Source: Balneolaceae bacterium (lineage in GTDB: Bacteria; Bacteroidota; Rhodothermia; Balneolales; Balneolaceae). From it: 18,706 nt of DNA. Below the pieces are notes generated by a model that ran no database searches, was not told the DNA's origin, and saw nothing but the letters and a program-made list of their open reading frames with translations. The position numbers and the translations under genes are program-made. This document shows positions 7,610 to 16,031 of this stretch, one piece after another (within the stretch, counting starts at the first letter, position 1; each line of letters begins with the position of its first letter). Where the stretch lies: positions 1 through 18,706 of the forward strand of contig JAASTO010000029.1 in NCBI GenBank assembly GCA_021767245.1, written 5' to 3'.

Positions 7610-8770
7610 ATGTCAATTAATTCACTTACTGCAAATTTTAAATTAGGCTTTTTAGGAGCCGGCCAACTTGCACGAATGAGTGCGTTACAGGCTTTCAGGT
7701 TCGGTATACAAGTTTCTGTTTTTTCGGACCGGACTGAAAATGAACCGGTTCAATTTATGACCCCATTTTCCACCTCCGGTTCCTTTTCATCTGTGGATGA
7801 TATGGTGGAATTTGCAAAAGGTTGTGATGTCATTACGCTTGAAAACGAATTTATCAGTTCCGATATCCTCAAAGAGGTTCAGGAAAAGAGTGGAACCCCG
7901 ATCTTCCCCTCGCCCGAGAGTTTTGCATTGATCGAAAATAAACTCATAGAAAAGCAGACCTTTGAAGCCGCAGGAATTCCGGTTACCCCCTATCAGCTTG
8001 TAACGTCAGAAGAGGATCTTAAGGAATTTGGAGAAGATTACGGATGGCCATATCTCCTCAAATCATCAAAAGGAGGTTATGATGGGTATGGGAATGAAAC
8101 CGTCAGGGATATTAAAACTGCAAAAGAAGCCTTTGATAAGCTCGGGGGTAAAGATGGCCGCGATATTGTAGCAGAAGCCTTTGTTGATTTCACGAACGAG
8201 ATCGCTGTTCAGGTTGCACGGAATGAAACAGGTATCGTAGTGTATCCTTGTTGTGAGACCGTTCAAAAAGATCATATTTGTGTAGCCGTACTTTCTCCGG
8301 CTCCTGTTGATAAACATGTGCAGGAAAAAGCTCAGGAGCTTGCACTAAAAGCCACTGAAGCTATAAACGGTAAAGGGATCTTCGCATTTGAGTTTTTCTT
8401 CACCAAAGAAGGCGAAGTGCTGTTGAATGAGTCAGCACCCCGGCCTCATAACTCCGGGCATTACACTATTGAGGGAACCGTGGCTTCTCAGTTCGAGAAT
8501 CATGTGAGAGCCGTTCTGGGTTTACCCCTTGGTTCATCAAAAATGAAGGCACCCGCCGTAGCTATGATCAACCTGCTTGGAACCCATCAAAGACCGGCTC
8601 AAACTGACGAAATTGTGGAAGCTTTTGAGGAAGAGGATGGTCACCTGCACGTATATGGTAAGATCCAGAGTAAGGTTGGCCGAAAAATGGCTCACTACAC
8701 CCTGCTTGGTGATAATCTTGAAGAAACCTACAAACAAGCCATGCATGTAACCCGAAATATCGAGATCTGA
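7610..8770 (+). CDS. purK: 5-(carboxyamino)imidazole ribonucleotide synthase (ATP-grasp)
   Basis: The 386-residue protein uses ATP and bicarbonate to convert AIR to N5-CAIR in de novo purine synthesis. It has the N-terminal preATP-grasp fold with GAGQLARM (16-23), the central ATP-grasp part with PSPESFALIENK (100-111) and the nucleotide-binding LLKSSKGGYDGYG (149-161), and the late metal/phosphate-binding LLNESAPRPHNSGHYTIEG (271-289). Length fits the family. The start at 7610 gives MSINSLTANFKLGFLGAGQ, with a short extension before the first strand. purE follows after 62 bases on the same strand, so the two successive enzymes are probably co-transcribed. Confidence 0.97.
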   Translation: MSINSLTANFKLGFLGAGQLARMSALQAFRFGIQVSVFSDRTENEPVQFMTPFSTSGSFSSVDDMVEFAKGCDVITLENEFISSDILKEVQEKSGTPIFPSPESFALIENKLIEKQTFEAAGIPVTPYQLVTSEEDLKEFGEDYGWPYLLKSSKGGYDGYGNETVRDIKTAKEAFDKLGGKDGRDIVAEAFVDFTNEIAVQVARNETGIVVYPCCETVQKDHICVAVLSPAPVDKHVQEKAQELALKATEAINGKGIFAFEFFFTKEGEVLLNESAPRPHNSGHYTIEGTVASQFENHVRAVLGLPLGSSKMKAPAVAMINLLGTHQRPAQTDEIVEAFEEEDGHLHVYGKIQSKVGRKMAHYTLLGDNLEETYKQAMHVTRNIEI

Positions 8771-8832
8771 AATTCTGAATTCCGAACTTTGGGTGATATC
8801 TTTGAGCAACAATCAATTAACCAATCATAAAC

Positions 8833-9318
8833 ATGAGTAATCCTATTGTCGGCGTGGTTATGGGCAGTGACAGTGACTGGCCAACCATGAAAGAAGCCAC
8901 AGAGATCCTTGACTATTTTGGCGTGCCTTATGAAAAAAAGGTGGTATCCGCTCACAGAACTCCCGATCTGATGGCAGAATATGGCAAAAATGCCCGGGAC
9001 CGAGGAATTAAGATCATCATTGCAGGAGCCGGTGGTGCAGCTCATTTGCCGGGTATGTTAGCGAGCCATACCACTCTGCCGGTGATCGGCGTGCCTGTTA
9101 AAACAAGTGCTCTTGGTGGGGTTGACAGCCTGTACTCGATCGTTCAAATGCCAAATGGCATTCCGGTGGCTACCGTTGCGATCGGAAAGGCTAAAAACGC
9201 AGGATTGCTGGCTTTACGAATGCTTGGCATGACAGACGAAGCACTTGCTCACAAGCTGAGTGACTATCATCAGGAAATGGCCGATGAGTCGCTAAAAAAG
9301 ACAGAAAACCTGAAGTAA
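8833..9318 (+). CDS. purE: N5-carboxyaminoimidazole ribonucleotide mutase (class I PurE)
   Basis: The 161-residue protein converts N5-CAIR, the PurK product, into CAIR by moving the carboxylate. Class I motifs are all visible: GSDSDWPTM (11-19), SAHRTPD with the conserved His (39-45, His41), and GAGGAAHLPGM (65-75). Class I enzymes are usually octameric. Presence of purK next to it confirms the bacterial N5-CAIR route, not the direct AIR carboxylase of class II. The ATG at 8833 gives MSNPIVGVVMGSDSDW, the expected start. No terminator is visible directly after it. Confidence 0.98.
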   Translation: MSNPIVGVVMGSDSDWPTMKEATEILDYFGVPYEKKVVSAHRTPDLMAEYGKNARDRGIKIIIAGAGGAAHLPGMLASHTTLPVIGVPVKTSALGGVDSLYSIVQMPNGIPVATVAIGKAKNAGLLALRMLGMTDEALAHKLSDYHQEMADESLKKTENLK

Positions 9319-9451
9319 GATTTTAATTTATAACGCGAAACCGTACCCTTACACTTTGCGGTAGACCTAAAATAGCGTACATTAGTGCATGGGTATTTGT
9401 ATTCGTAAGAATTACATTTACTATTTTAATTTTAAAACATATTTGAAGACT

Positions 9452-9697
9452 ATGAATATTTATATCGGAAACCTGAGTTATGATGTTTCCAGTGAACAAC
9501 TAAAAGAAGTTTTTGAAGCTTACGGTACCGTAAGTTCTGCAAAAGTAATTACAGACAGAAATTCAGGCCGTTCAAAAGGATTTGGCTTCGTAGAAATGGA
9601 TAATAAAGCCGAAGCTGAAGCTGCTATTGAACAGTTGGATGGTGCAGAAATCGATGGCCGTCCGGTAAAGGTTAACGAAGCAAAACCTCGTAACTGA
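9452..9697 (+). CDS. Small RRM-domain RNA-binding protein
   Basis: This 81-residue protein is a single RNA recognition motif. RNP2 is IYIGNL (3-8) and RNP1 is KGFGFVEM (42-49), with the aromatic residues that stack on RNA bases present. It resembles the small Rbp proteins of Bacteroidota and cyanobacteria, which bind single-stranded RNA and in several species influence many transcripts or respond to cold. The frame is open upstream to an ATG at 9389, but the added 21 residues (rich in Ile, Tyr, Lys and Phe) are unlike the family, so I chose 9452. A terminator follows at 9723. The 133-base gap after purE suggests its own promoter and a leader. Confidence 0.95.
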   Translation: MNIYIGNLSYDVSSEQLKEVFEAYGTVSSAKVITDRNSGRSKGFGFVEMDNKAEAEAAIEQLDGAEIDGRPVKVNEAKPRN

Positions 9698-9722
9698 TAC
9701 TTTCTTTCAGATTTGACCGACC

Positions 9723-9755
9723 AGCCCTTCCATTAAAAATGTGAAGGGCTTTTTT
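9723..9755 (+). terminator. Rho-independent terminator of the RRM gene
   Basis: AGCCCTTC (9723-9730) pairs perfectly with GAAGGGCT (9743-9750) around a 12-base loop, followed by a run of six T residues through 9755. It begins 26 bases after the RRM gene stop. Confidence 0.92.
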
Positions 9756-9836
9756 GTTGGATCAAAAATTCTGAGTAACAAAATCTTTTCAGATCAGTAA
9801 ACAAGAACATAACCTTTAATTAAACGGAGATAAACT

Positions 9837-10157
9837 ATGATCATGACCACTACTCACGGCCTCGACCACAAAGAGATCAAAAAATATCTTGGGGTTGTTA
9901 CAGGTGAGGCGATCCTCGGAGCAAATATTTTCAGGGACTTCTTTGCCGGCATCCGGGATATTGTTGGTGGCCGTTCCGGTGCGTATGAAAAAGAACTTCA
10001 GTCTGCCCGCAAACTGGCATTCGAGGAAATGGAGCTTAAAGCAAACTCAGTGGGAGCCACGGCCATAGTTGGCATTGATATAGACTACGAAACGATCGGA
10101 GCCAATGGAAGCATGCTAATGGTCACCGTAAGTGGTACGGCAGTTTTAGCAGAGTGA
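9837..10157 (+). CDS. YbjQ family (UPF0145) protein
   Basis: The 106-residue protein matches the YbjQ/UPF0145 family (PF01906) nearly along its whole length: YLGVVTGEAILGANIFRD, then D-I-V-G-G-R-S-G-A-Y-E-K-E-L, then VGIDIDYETIG and GSMLMVTVSGTAV near the end. It has no signal peptide or membrane segment. The family is described as heavy-metal-binding-like and solved members are small ring-shaped oligomers, but no firm biochemical role is known. I chose ATG 9837 because GGAG at about 9825 is well spaced from it; ATG 9843 would be two codons shorter. It lies after a terminator and before a convergent dnaJ, so it is probably a single-gene unit. Confidence 0.93.
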   Translation: MIMTTTHGLDHKEIKKYLGVVTGEAILGANIFRDFFAGIRDIVGGRSGAYEKELQSARKLAFEEMELKANSVGATAIVGIDIDYETIGANGSMLMVTVSGTAVLAE

Positions 10158-10183
10158 GAGTTAATTTGATCTGTGCCATGTGC

Positions 10184-10207
10184 TGTGTGCTTTGAAATTA
10201 GCACACA
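10184..10207. other. Hairpin between convergent ybjQ-like gene and dnaJ
   Basis: TGTGTGCT (10184-10191) and AGCACACA (10200-10207) form an 8-bp stem with an 8-base loop. There is no T-run on either side, so a classic terminator is not supported. It may mark or stabilise 3' ends of the two facing transcripts. Confidence 0.4.
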
Positions 10208-10229
10208 ACACAATTTCTATCGCACATTA

Positions 10230-11417
10230 TTACCCAAACATATCCTTCATTTTTGAAAAGAAGTTCTTGCCACTGTCATCGGCGTTTGAGGCATCAAAAT
10301 TTTCAGAGCCTTTTAGCGATTCGATTATGTCTTTTTCTGAATCAGACAAATTCTCAGGGATGTAAACATTCAAACGAACATATTGATCTCCTTCTACAGA
10401 GTTGTTTAACCCTTTAATACCTCTTCCCCTCATTCTGAGCATCTTACCGGGCTGAGTGCCGGGATCGATCTTCAGTTTGGCCTTTCCTTTTAGAGTGGGA
10501 ACCTGTACTTCTGTACCCAATATGGCGTCCGGTAAACTCAGAGTCAGATTATAATAGATGTTATTGCCTTCTCTCTGAAAATGCTCGTGCTCTTTCTCTT
10601 CAATCAGTACAATAAGATCACCGGCCGAACCACCTCTACGACCTGCATTACCCTGACCTCGTAGAGTGATATAATTTCCGTTGGATACTCCGGATGGAAT
10701 ATTCACCTTAATGGTTTCTTCCCCTTTGATACGGCCTTCGCCTGAACATTTTTTACACTTGTTCTTAATGATCCGGCCTTCACCATTACAGGTTGGGCAT
10801 ACCTGAACATTGACCATTTGCCCAAGCATAGTTCGAGTTACCTGTCTGACCTCACCCATCCCGTTACAGGTCGGGCAGGTCTCAAAATCAGAATTGGTTT
10901 CTGCACCGGTACCGTCACAAGCATCACATTTGATCTGCTTTTTGATCTTGAGTTTCTTCTCAGCTCCAAATGCGATCTCTTCGAGGGTGAGCGGCATCCT
11001 GATCTTCATATCCGACCCAGGCTGCCCGGGCTCTCTGCGGGCTCGTGAGCGACCTCTGCGGCCACCATCACCAAAGGCTTCTTCTCCAAAGAAACCACTT
11101 CCAAAGATATCGCCAAATCGGCTAAAAATATCTTCAAAACCCATATTATCGAAATCGACTCCGGCACCACCGCCAAAGCCACCCTGACCGTTCACTCCGG
11201 CATGACCAAATTGATCGTACTGAGCTTTTTTCTGTGGATCTTTTAGGACTTCATACGCTTCCGATGCTTCCTTAAATTTCTTTTCAGCATCGGCATCCCC
11301 CTTGTTTCGGTCAGGATGAAATTTCATGGCTTTCTTTCGATAAGCCTTTTTTATTTCAGCCTCAGAAGCACCTTTATCAACTCCAAGTATTTCGTAATAA
11401 TCTCTTTTAGTAGACAT
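10230..11417 (-). CDS. dnaJ: Chaperone protein DnaJ (type I Hsp40)
   Basis: The 395-residue protein has every part of a type I DnaJ: J domain (1-72) with HPD at 34-36, a Gly/Phe-rich linker (about 73-115), four CxxCxGxG zinc motifs (164-171, 181-188, 207-214, 221-228), and the C-terminal substrate-binding domains. It delivers unfolded clients to DnaK and stimulates its ATPase. An Arg-rich stretch (R-R-G-R-S-R-A-R-R, 120-128) between the Gly/Phe linker and the client-binding domain is somewhat unusual. The gene starts 8 bases after the grpE stop, so the two are co-transcribed. dnaK is not in the window. Confidence 0.98.
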   Translation of the reverse strand: MSTKRDYYEILGVDKGASEAEIKKAYRKKAMKFHPDRNKGDADAEKKFKEASEAYEVLKDPQKKAQYDQFGHAGVNGQGGFGGGAGVDFDNMGFEDIFSRFGDIFGSGFFGEEAFGDGGRRGRSRARREPGQPGSDMKIRMPLTLEEIAFGAEKKLKIKKQIKCDACDGTGAETNSDFETCPTCNGMGEVRQVTRTMLGQMVNVQVCPTCNGEGRIIKNKCKKCSGEGRIKGEETIKVNIPSGVSNGNYITLRGQGNAGRRGGSAGDLIVLIEEKEHEHFQREGNNIYYNLTLSLPDAILGTEVQVPTLKGKAKLKIDPGTQPGKMLRMRGRGIKGLNNSVEGDQYVRLNVYIPENLSDSEKDIIESLKGSENFDASNADDSGKNFFSKMKDMFG

Positions 11418-11425
11418 ATTCAGTT

Positions 11426-12007
11426 TTACTCGCTTACAATTACTTTGGCATGACGAATGGTTCGGTTACCGATCTTATATCCGCTTTCCAATACCTGTAG
11501 TACTACATCACTACCCGTCTTTTTATCCGGGGCCGGTTGTTTCATCATCGCATCGTGCAAATTAACATCGAATGGCACACCGGTTTCATCAATACGTTCC
11601 ACTCCATGTTTTTCAAGTACATTCTTGAACTTATCAGCTACCAGATTCACTCCTTCCAGGAAGCTATCCTCGATCTCAGATTCCTCAGCTGCTTTTAAAG
11701 TGCGTAACAAGTCGTCTGCAATGGGCATGAAATCTTCCAAAGCACCGGCTTTGGCTTCTTCAAATAGTTGAACCCGTTCGCGCTGAACTCTTTTCCTTAC
11801 ATTTTCAAGTTCTGCCGCTTTGCGAAGCAATGAGTCTTTGGTATGTGCTAACTCGGCTTCGAGTTCTTCAATGCGATCTAACTGTCCGCTATTTTCATTT
11901 TCTTCGGAATGTTCAGTATCCTCAGAATTCTCAATTTCTTCTGTTTCCTGCTCAATAGCCTCCTCTTGATCGGCTACTTGCTGTTCAGTTTCCTTTTTTC
12001 TGCTCAT
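11426..12007 (-). CDS. grpE: Nucleotide exchange factor GrpE
   Basis: The 193-residue protein is a typical GrpE, the dimeric exchange factor that releases ADP from DnaK. It has a long, strongly acidic, low-complexity N-terminus (about 1-45, mostly Glu, Asp, Asn and Ser), then the long coiled-coil helix (45-100, with LRKAAELENVRKRVQRE), and the C-terminal beta domain with GVERIDETGVPFDVNLHDAM and NRTIRHAKVIVSE at the end. It is the first gene of a grpE-dnaJ pair. No CIRCE element (TTAGCACTC-N9-GAGTGCTAA) is found upstream, but a perfect palindrome overlaps the start codon. Confidence 0.97.
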   Translation of the reverse strand: MSRKKETEQQVADQEEAIEQETEEIENSEDTEHSEENENSGQLDRIEELEAELAHTKDSLLRKAAELENVRKRVQRERVQLFEEAKAGALEDFMPIADDLLRTLKAAEESEIEDSFLEGVNLVADKFKNVLEKHGVERIDETGVPFDVNLHDAMMKQPAPDKKTGSDVVLQVLESGYKIGNRTIRHAKVIVSE

Positions 12008-12020
12008 TGATGATCATCAA
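12007..12020. promoter_or_regulatory. Perfect 14-bp palindrome at the grpE start
   Basis: TTGATGATCATCAA is its own reverse complement. It covers the 13 bases before the grpE ATG and the A of the start codon, where the ribosome binds. It could be an operator or just chance in AT-rich sequence. No CIRCE is present in the upstream region. Confidence 0.4.
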
Positions 12021-12137
12021 TTATTTAAGTTTTTTCGTTTCCTGATAGGATATGAGCAAATAGCATGCCATTTACCCAATTCAAATTACTTAATGTCAAA
12101 CTTACCCTTTTGGGCCATTGTAGCGAATAGATGGCAT

Positions 12138-12171
12138 AAAAAAGCCTTACCCGATCAGCTCAGGTAAGGCT
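12138..12171 (-). terminator. Rho-independent terminator of the TonB receptor gene
   Basis: Read on the minus strand, AGCCTTACC (12171-12163) pairs with GGTAAGGCT (12151-12143) around an 11-base loop and is followed by a run of T residues. It starts 23 bases after the receptor stop and isolates that gene from grpE downstream. Confidence 0.9.
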
Positions 12172-12194
12172 GTTAATTGCTTTAAGAGTGCCTG

Positions 12195-15086
12195 TTAGTT
12201 CAGGAATTCGTCAAACGTAATAGATACGTAGTAAATAGCACCAAGGTTTGGTCCGCCATAATTCAGGAAGTGACGATTATTGGTGATATTACTGCCTCCA
12301 AGTTTGACTATTGAATTCAGGTTATTAAGCTTGTAAGAAACCTGCGCATCAACGGTAGAAACGGCCGGCACGGTTCCATTAGCAAATGAGGAAACCCATT
12401 CAAATTCATCCTGCCATCTGTATGTTACGTTGAAACCTAAGTTTTCAGTAATTCTACGGTTGCTGAAACTCACGTTAAACTTATGTTCCGGAGTATTGTA
12501 GTCAAAGATATACTCACCGTCACGGTCGGTAATAAGCTGATTCCAGTTATAGTTGGCAGCCAGTTTAAATGAGCGCGGAAGGCTGTAATCAAACCCAAAT
12601 ACCGCACCCTGAGATTCAACTTTCTCATCTACGTTGGTGTAAACCTGGTAGGTGTTGGATGCATCACCGGAAAGCAAAGACTGAGCTCCACCAGGCTGAT
12701 TTAATGGAACTGCAGCTTTTCTGATCCTGAACTGAGCAATGAAATCATTGTAGGTGTTATAGTAATAGGCCATATCGAAGAAGAGCTTGTTACCTAACAG
12801 TCCCTTATAACCAACTTCAAAAGACTGGATTTGCTCCGGCTTAACAGGTTCAAACTCAGTATATGGTTGCAACACACCGGGATTTGGTGCACCGTTAAGT
12901 ACTGTGTTTGAAAACTCATTTACACTCTCAAGCGTAAAGGCGTTTTCAGTGATATTGTACTTCTCTGCCAGGAATGGAAGTCCACCTAACAGTCGGGCTG
13001 TTAACACGTTCAGGTCAATGTACTGTCCCTGAGTAGTAGGGTTTCTGAAACCGGTTTGGTAAGACGCCCTGATGTTCTGATTCTCAGCAACGTTAATAAC
13101 GGTTGACAGACGAGGGTTAAACTGTCCATCAAAGTTTTCATTTTTATCGTAACGTAGAGATGCAGTCAGATCCAGACGATCATCCAGGAATGATTTCGAT
13201 CCTTGTAGGAAACCGCCAAATTCATTGATCTCAACACCACCGGCATCGTCAAAAATTGTACCGTTAGATCGCAGTTGATATTGTCTGAAACTCAGCCCCA
13301 TTTGAAGGTCCATGAAGTCAATTTCATTTTTGAAGTTATAGAGACCTTCGGTATGGAAAAATCGTGACTGATCATCAAAACGTGCACCGTTTGGCACCAC
13401 ATTCTGAAGGGCGGCTTCCTTAGCGGCTTCAAATGCGGCTGTTCCGGGCTCAATACGGTTGGCATCGGCTGAATTTCTTGCGGCAGCGTGGAATGCACCT
13501 ACAAGGTTTGGATCACTAAGGATCGCATCAACAGTAGCCTGATTGAACTGAGGGTTCCCACCCTGTGCCTGAGTAGCAGCTTGTATGAGGCCTCCAACAA
13601 ATGTACCACCATACATTCCGTACCATTGGGTAGTTGGCATGTAGGCGTCATTCACGGCAAACCCAACAAAGTCGGCAATGTATGAATCACCGGAGTTTTC
13701 GAAGGTTCCATATGCCTTCAGCATAAAGTTATCGCCATCCAGCTGCAGTTTGTGCTGCGAGATATTGAAATTACTTAAGCTGTAACGCTGAGCACCACTA
13801 TACACAGTGGTACCGTACCCGTAATTAAAGTTATAACTCGCTTCAATATTATCATTGATACGATAGTTCAGAGCAGTACCAAATTTAAGGTTTTTCGCAT
13901 CATGATCTACAAGATGTTGTTCTTCATATCCGGTTCTTGCAACTGGCTGAGATGGAATAGAAGCTACATACTGTTCCACTTCTCCTTGTGGTATCCCGGT
14001 TTGGGTTGAGATCTGCTGAGCGATCTGCTGACGGGTTGCAGGATTAATGCCTAACAATCCAATATTAAACGTACCATCATCACCATAGGTGTGAACGCCA
14101 TCATAAGCAGGGTTGCTTGCCAGCCCACTGTTTAGCTCAGAATTTTTATCGGTGTAGTTAATACCGACCCAATCCTGCGCCTCTGAATAAGAGAAATTCA
14201 GTTTAAAGGCGAATTTGTTATTAAACGATTTAGCATAGCGAATTGCCGCTTCGTACATAGGTTGAGCATTTTCAGGCTCTCCCAAATTTTGGTTGCTATC
14301 AATGTGGTTGATACCGGATTTTACCATCACGCTCAATCCGGGATAGCGAAATGGATCTTTACTGTTCACCAATAAAATTCCGTTAAAGGCATTTGGTCCA
14401 TATAGTGCAGATGAAGCTCCGGGAATGAATTCCATGCTTTCCACATCCAGCTGAGAAGGACCATTCAAGTTACCAATAGGGAAGTTCAGAGCAGGAGCCT
14501 GAGTATCCATACCATCGGTCAACTGAACCATACGTGTGTTGCCGGTTGAGTTAAAACCACGGGCATTCACGATCTGGAAATTGATACTGCTCGTGGTCAT
14601 ATCCACACCCTTAAGATTGGCTAGGGTTTTGTAGTAATCATCGGAAGCAGACGTTCTAAGCTGAACAACATCCTGACGTTCAATGGTCACCGGTGCTTCC
14701 AATATACTTTCCTCAACTCTTGAAGCAGAAATAACCACATCTCCACCAGAGATGGTTTCTTCATCAAGAACAATTTCAAGATCATCAACAACCGATTCAG
14801 TGATTTCTACTCTTTTTGACTGAAAACCGACTATTGAAACGATTAATGTTAGAGGTGGGTCTTGCTGTACTGTCAAACTGAAGGTTCCATCAGGGTTGGT
14901 GGCAGTACCGATCACCTTACCATCTACACGGATGTTAACACCTGCTAAAGGCACACCCTGGGCATCAGTAACGATCCCTGATATTTCTGTTTCATCTTCA
15001 ACATTTGCAGCATACCCGTCGTAGGCACAGAAGCAAAGTGTTAATACCATTGCTATGGCAAAAACTCGCTGAATCATGTTGCTCAT
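12195..15086 (-). CDS. TonB-dependent outer-membrane receptor with carboxypeptidase-regulatory-like domain
   Basis: The 963-residue protein has a signal peptide (about 1-27, hydrophobic core FAIAMVLTLCFCAY), then a CarboxypepD_reg-like domain (34-108, with GIVTDAQGVPLAGVNI and NPDGTFSL), a TonB-box-like DVVISASR (116-123), the plug (about 124-245, with VNARGFNSTGNTRMVQLTDG at 173-192 and the end motif SALYGPNAFNGILLV), and a long beta barrel ending in YYVSITFDEFLN. It imports a ligand across the outer membrane with TonB/ExbBD energy. No SusD-like partner gene is adjacent, so a SusC-type glycan pair is not supported; the substrate is unknown. AAGGA lies 8 bases before the ATG. A LacI-type operator-like palindrome 140 bases upstream hints at carbohydrate-related control. 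Confidence 0.95.
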   Translation of the reverse strand: MSNMIQRVFAIAMVLTLCFCAYDGYAANVEDETEISGIVTDAQGVPLAGVNIRVDGKVIGTATNPDGTFSLTVQQDPPLTLIVSIVGFQSKRVEITESVVDDLEIVLDEETISGGDVVISASRVEESILEAPVTIERQDVVQLRTSASDDYYKTLANLKGVDMTTSSINFQIVNARGFNSTGNTRMVQLTDGMDTQAPALNFPIGNLNGPSQLDVESMEFIPGASSALYGPNAFNGILLVNSKDPFRYPGLSVMVKSGINHIDSNQNLGEPENAQPMYEAAIRYAKSFNNKFAFKLNFSYSEAQDWVGINYTDKNSELNSGLASNPAYDGVHTYGDDGTFNIGLLGINPATRQQIAQQISTQTGIPQGEVEQYVASIPSQPVARTGYEEQHLVDHDAKNLKFGTALNYRINDNIEASYNFNYGYGTTVYSGAQRYSLSNFNISQHKLQLDGDNFMLKAYGTFENSGDSYIADFVGFAVNDAYMPTTQWYGMYGGTFVGGLIQAATQAQGGNPQFNQATVDAILSDPNLVGAFHAAARNSADANRIEPGTAAFEAAKEAALQNVVPNGARFDDQSRFFHTEGLYNFKNEIDFMDLQMGLSFRQYQLRSNGTIFDDAGGVEINEFGGFLQGSKSFLDDRLDLTASLRYDKNENFDGQFNPRLSTVINVAENQNIRASYQTGFRNPTTQGQYIDLNVLTARLLGGLPFLAEKYNITENAFTLESVNEFSNTVLNGAPNPGVLQPYTEFEPVKPEQIQSFEVGYKGLLGNKLFFDMAYYYNTYNDFIAQFRIRKAAVPLNQPGGAQSLLSGDASNTYQVYTNVDEKVESQGAVFGFDYSLPRSFKLAANYNWNQLITDRDGEYIFDYNTPEHKFNVSFSNRRITENLGFNVTYRWQDEFEWVSSFANGTVPAVSTVDAQVSYKLNNLNSIVKLGGSNITNNRHFLNYGGPNLGAIYYVSITFDEFLN

Positions 15087-15225
15087 ATTATTGATCCTTT
15101 TAATTATTATTTAGAGAGACCTTAATCTTTGATGATATCATTTCTTGTAAGGTTTTATCCACACAATTTTGATTTTTGGTCGTATTACGTATCATAGTCA
15201 AATAAAAGTCTGTTTTAAGCATAAA

Positions 15226-15239
15226 TGCAAGCGCTTCCA
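15226..15239. promoter_or_regulatory. LacI-family operator-like palindrome between TonB receptor and SGNH genes
   Basis: TGCAAGCGCTTCCA is a near-perfect dyad: TG.AAGCGCTT.CA with only the third pair unmatched. It fits the general LacI/CcpA-class operator pattern. On the minus strand its TTG could also serve as a -33 element, with TTTATTTG (7 of 8 to TAnnTTTG) 21 bases downstream of it. Binding here would then block the receptor promoter. The same core occurs before pckA. Function is inferred. Confidence 0.55.
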
Positions 15240-15260
15240 CTTATTTTATTTATAGTTGAA

Positions 15261-15274
15261 TGCAAGGCTTGCCA
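15261..15274. promoter_or_regulatory. Second dyad in the receptor/SGNH intergenic region
   Basis: TGCAAGGCTTGCCA contains GCAAG-G-CTTGC, a perfect 5-bp dyad with one central base. It lies 35 bases from the first palindrome and shares TGCAAG and CCA with it. It could be a second, weaker site for the same or another regulator. Confidence 0.35.
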
Positions 15275-15317
15275 AATTCTTTAATATTATTATTACAATT
15301 TTATAAATCATACCCTA

Positions 15318-16031
15318 ATGTCTCTAAACACACATTATTCACACAAATTCATATCCCTTATTCTGATCTTGTTTGTCTTTACGGCTTGTCAGTCAAAAAT
15401 TGATTCCTCAGAAACTGATATTTCTGAGCCTATACGCTACCTTGCACTGGGAGATTCATATACAATTGGAACCGGGATCAACGAAGAAAACAACTACCCT
15501 AATCAACTTACCGATTCCCTCCTATCTAAAGAATACCAAATAGATACCACCGTTGTTATTGCCACGAATGGCTGGACCACCACCGATCTTAAAAACGGAA
15601 TACGTGATGTCAATATACCGTCAAATTTCGACCTTGTTACACTCTTGATCGGTGTAAACAATCAGTATCAGGGATTGGATATCGATCTATACCAAACAGA
15701 ATTTAAAGAACTTCTGGATCAGGCGATCAGCTTTGCACAGGGAGATACCTCCAATGTGGCAGTGATCTCGATCCCTAATTATGGTGTTACCCCTTTCGGA
15801 CAATCCGGAAACCCAGTCGTTATCAGGCAGGAAATTGAGATGTATAATTCCATCGCTGAACAGTTTGCCTCAGACTATGGAATCCCATTTATTGATGTAA
15901 CCGGGATCTCAGAACTGGCCGAGAATGACACGACGTTACTGGCATCCGATAGTCTTCATCCCTCGGCTAAAATGTATGCACTGTGGGTTGAGGAGATGCT
16001 TCCAACTATAACCGAAATATTAGATGAATAA
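15318..16031 (+). CDS. SGNH/GDSL-family hydrolase, lipoprotein
   Basis: The 237-residue protein has a lipoprotein signal (hydrophobic 11-22, lipobox FTAC with Cys24), so it is probably anchored in a membrane facing the periplasm or outside. The SGNH blocks are present: GDSYTIG with nucleophile Ser47 (45-51), a block-II Gly in NGWTT (84-88), GVNN (112-115), and the DSLHPS block with Asp211 and His214. Such enzymes hydrolyse ester bonds of lipids, acylated sugars or other acyl groups; the substrate cannot be told. The stop TAA overlaps the next gene's ATG by one base (TAATG), indicating translational coupling. It is divergent from the TonB receptor gene. Confidence 0.92.
   Translation: MSLNTHYSHKFISLILILFVFTACQSKIDSSETDISEPIRYLALGDSYTIGTGINEENNYPNQLTDSLLSKEYQIDTTVVIATNGWTTTDLKNGIRDVNIPSNFDLVTLLIGVNNQYQGLDIDLYQTEFKELLDQAISFAQGDTSNVAVISIPNYGVTPFGQSGNPVVIRQEIEMYNSIAEQFASDYGIPFIDVTGISELAENDTTLLASDSLHPSAKMYALWVEEMLPTITEILDE

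Noticed and set aside
9389..9451. Upstream extension of the RRM protein by 21 codons
   Set aside because: The added residues are unlike the family, and the internal ATG at 9452 gives the standard RRM start.
10180..10365. Open frame of 61 codons on the plus strand after the ybjQ-like gene
   Set aside because: It mostly overlaps the 3' end of dnaJ in antisense and has no recognisable features.
12021..12137. CIRCE element controlling grpE-dnaJ
   Set aside because: No TTAGCACTC and GAGTGCTAA arms are found in the region upstream of grpE.
12195..15086. SusC/SusD glycan-uptake pair
   Set aside because: The receptor has SusC-like N-terminal parts, but no SusD-like lipoprotein gene is adjacent on either side.
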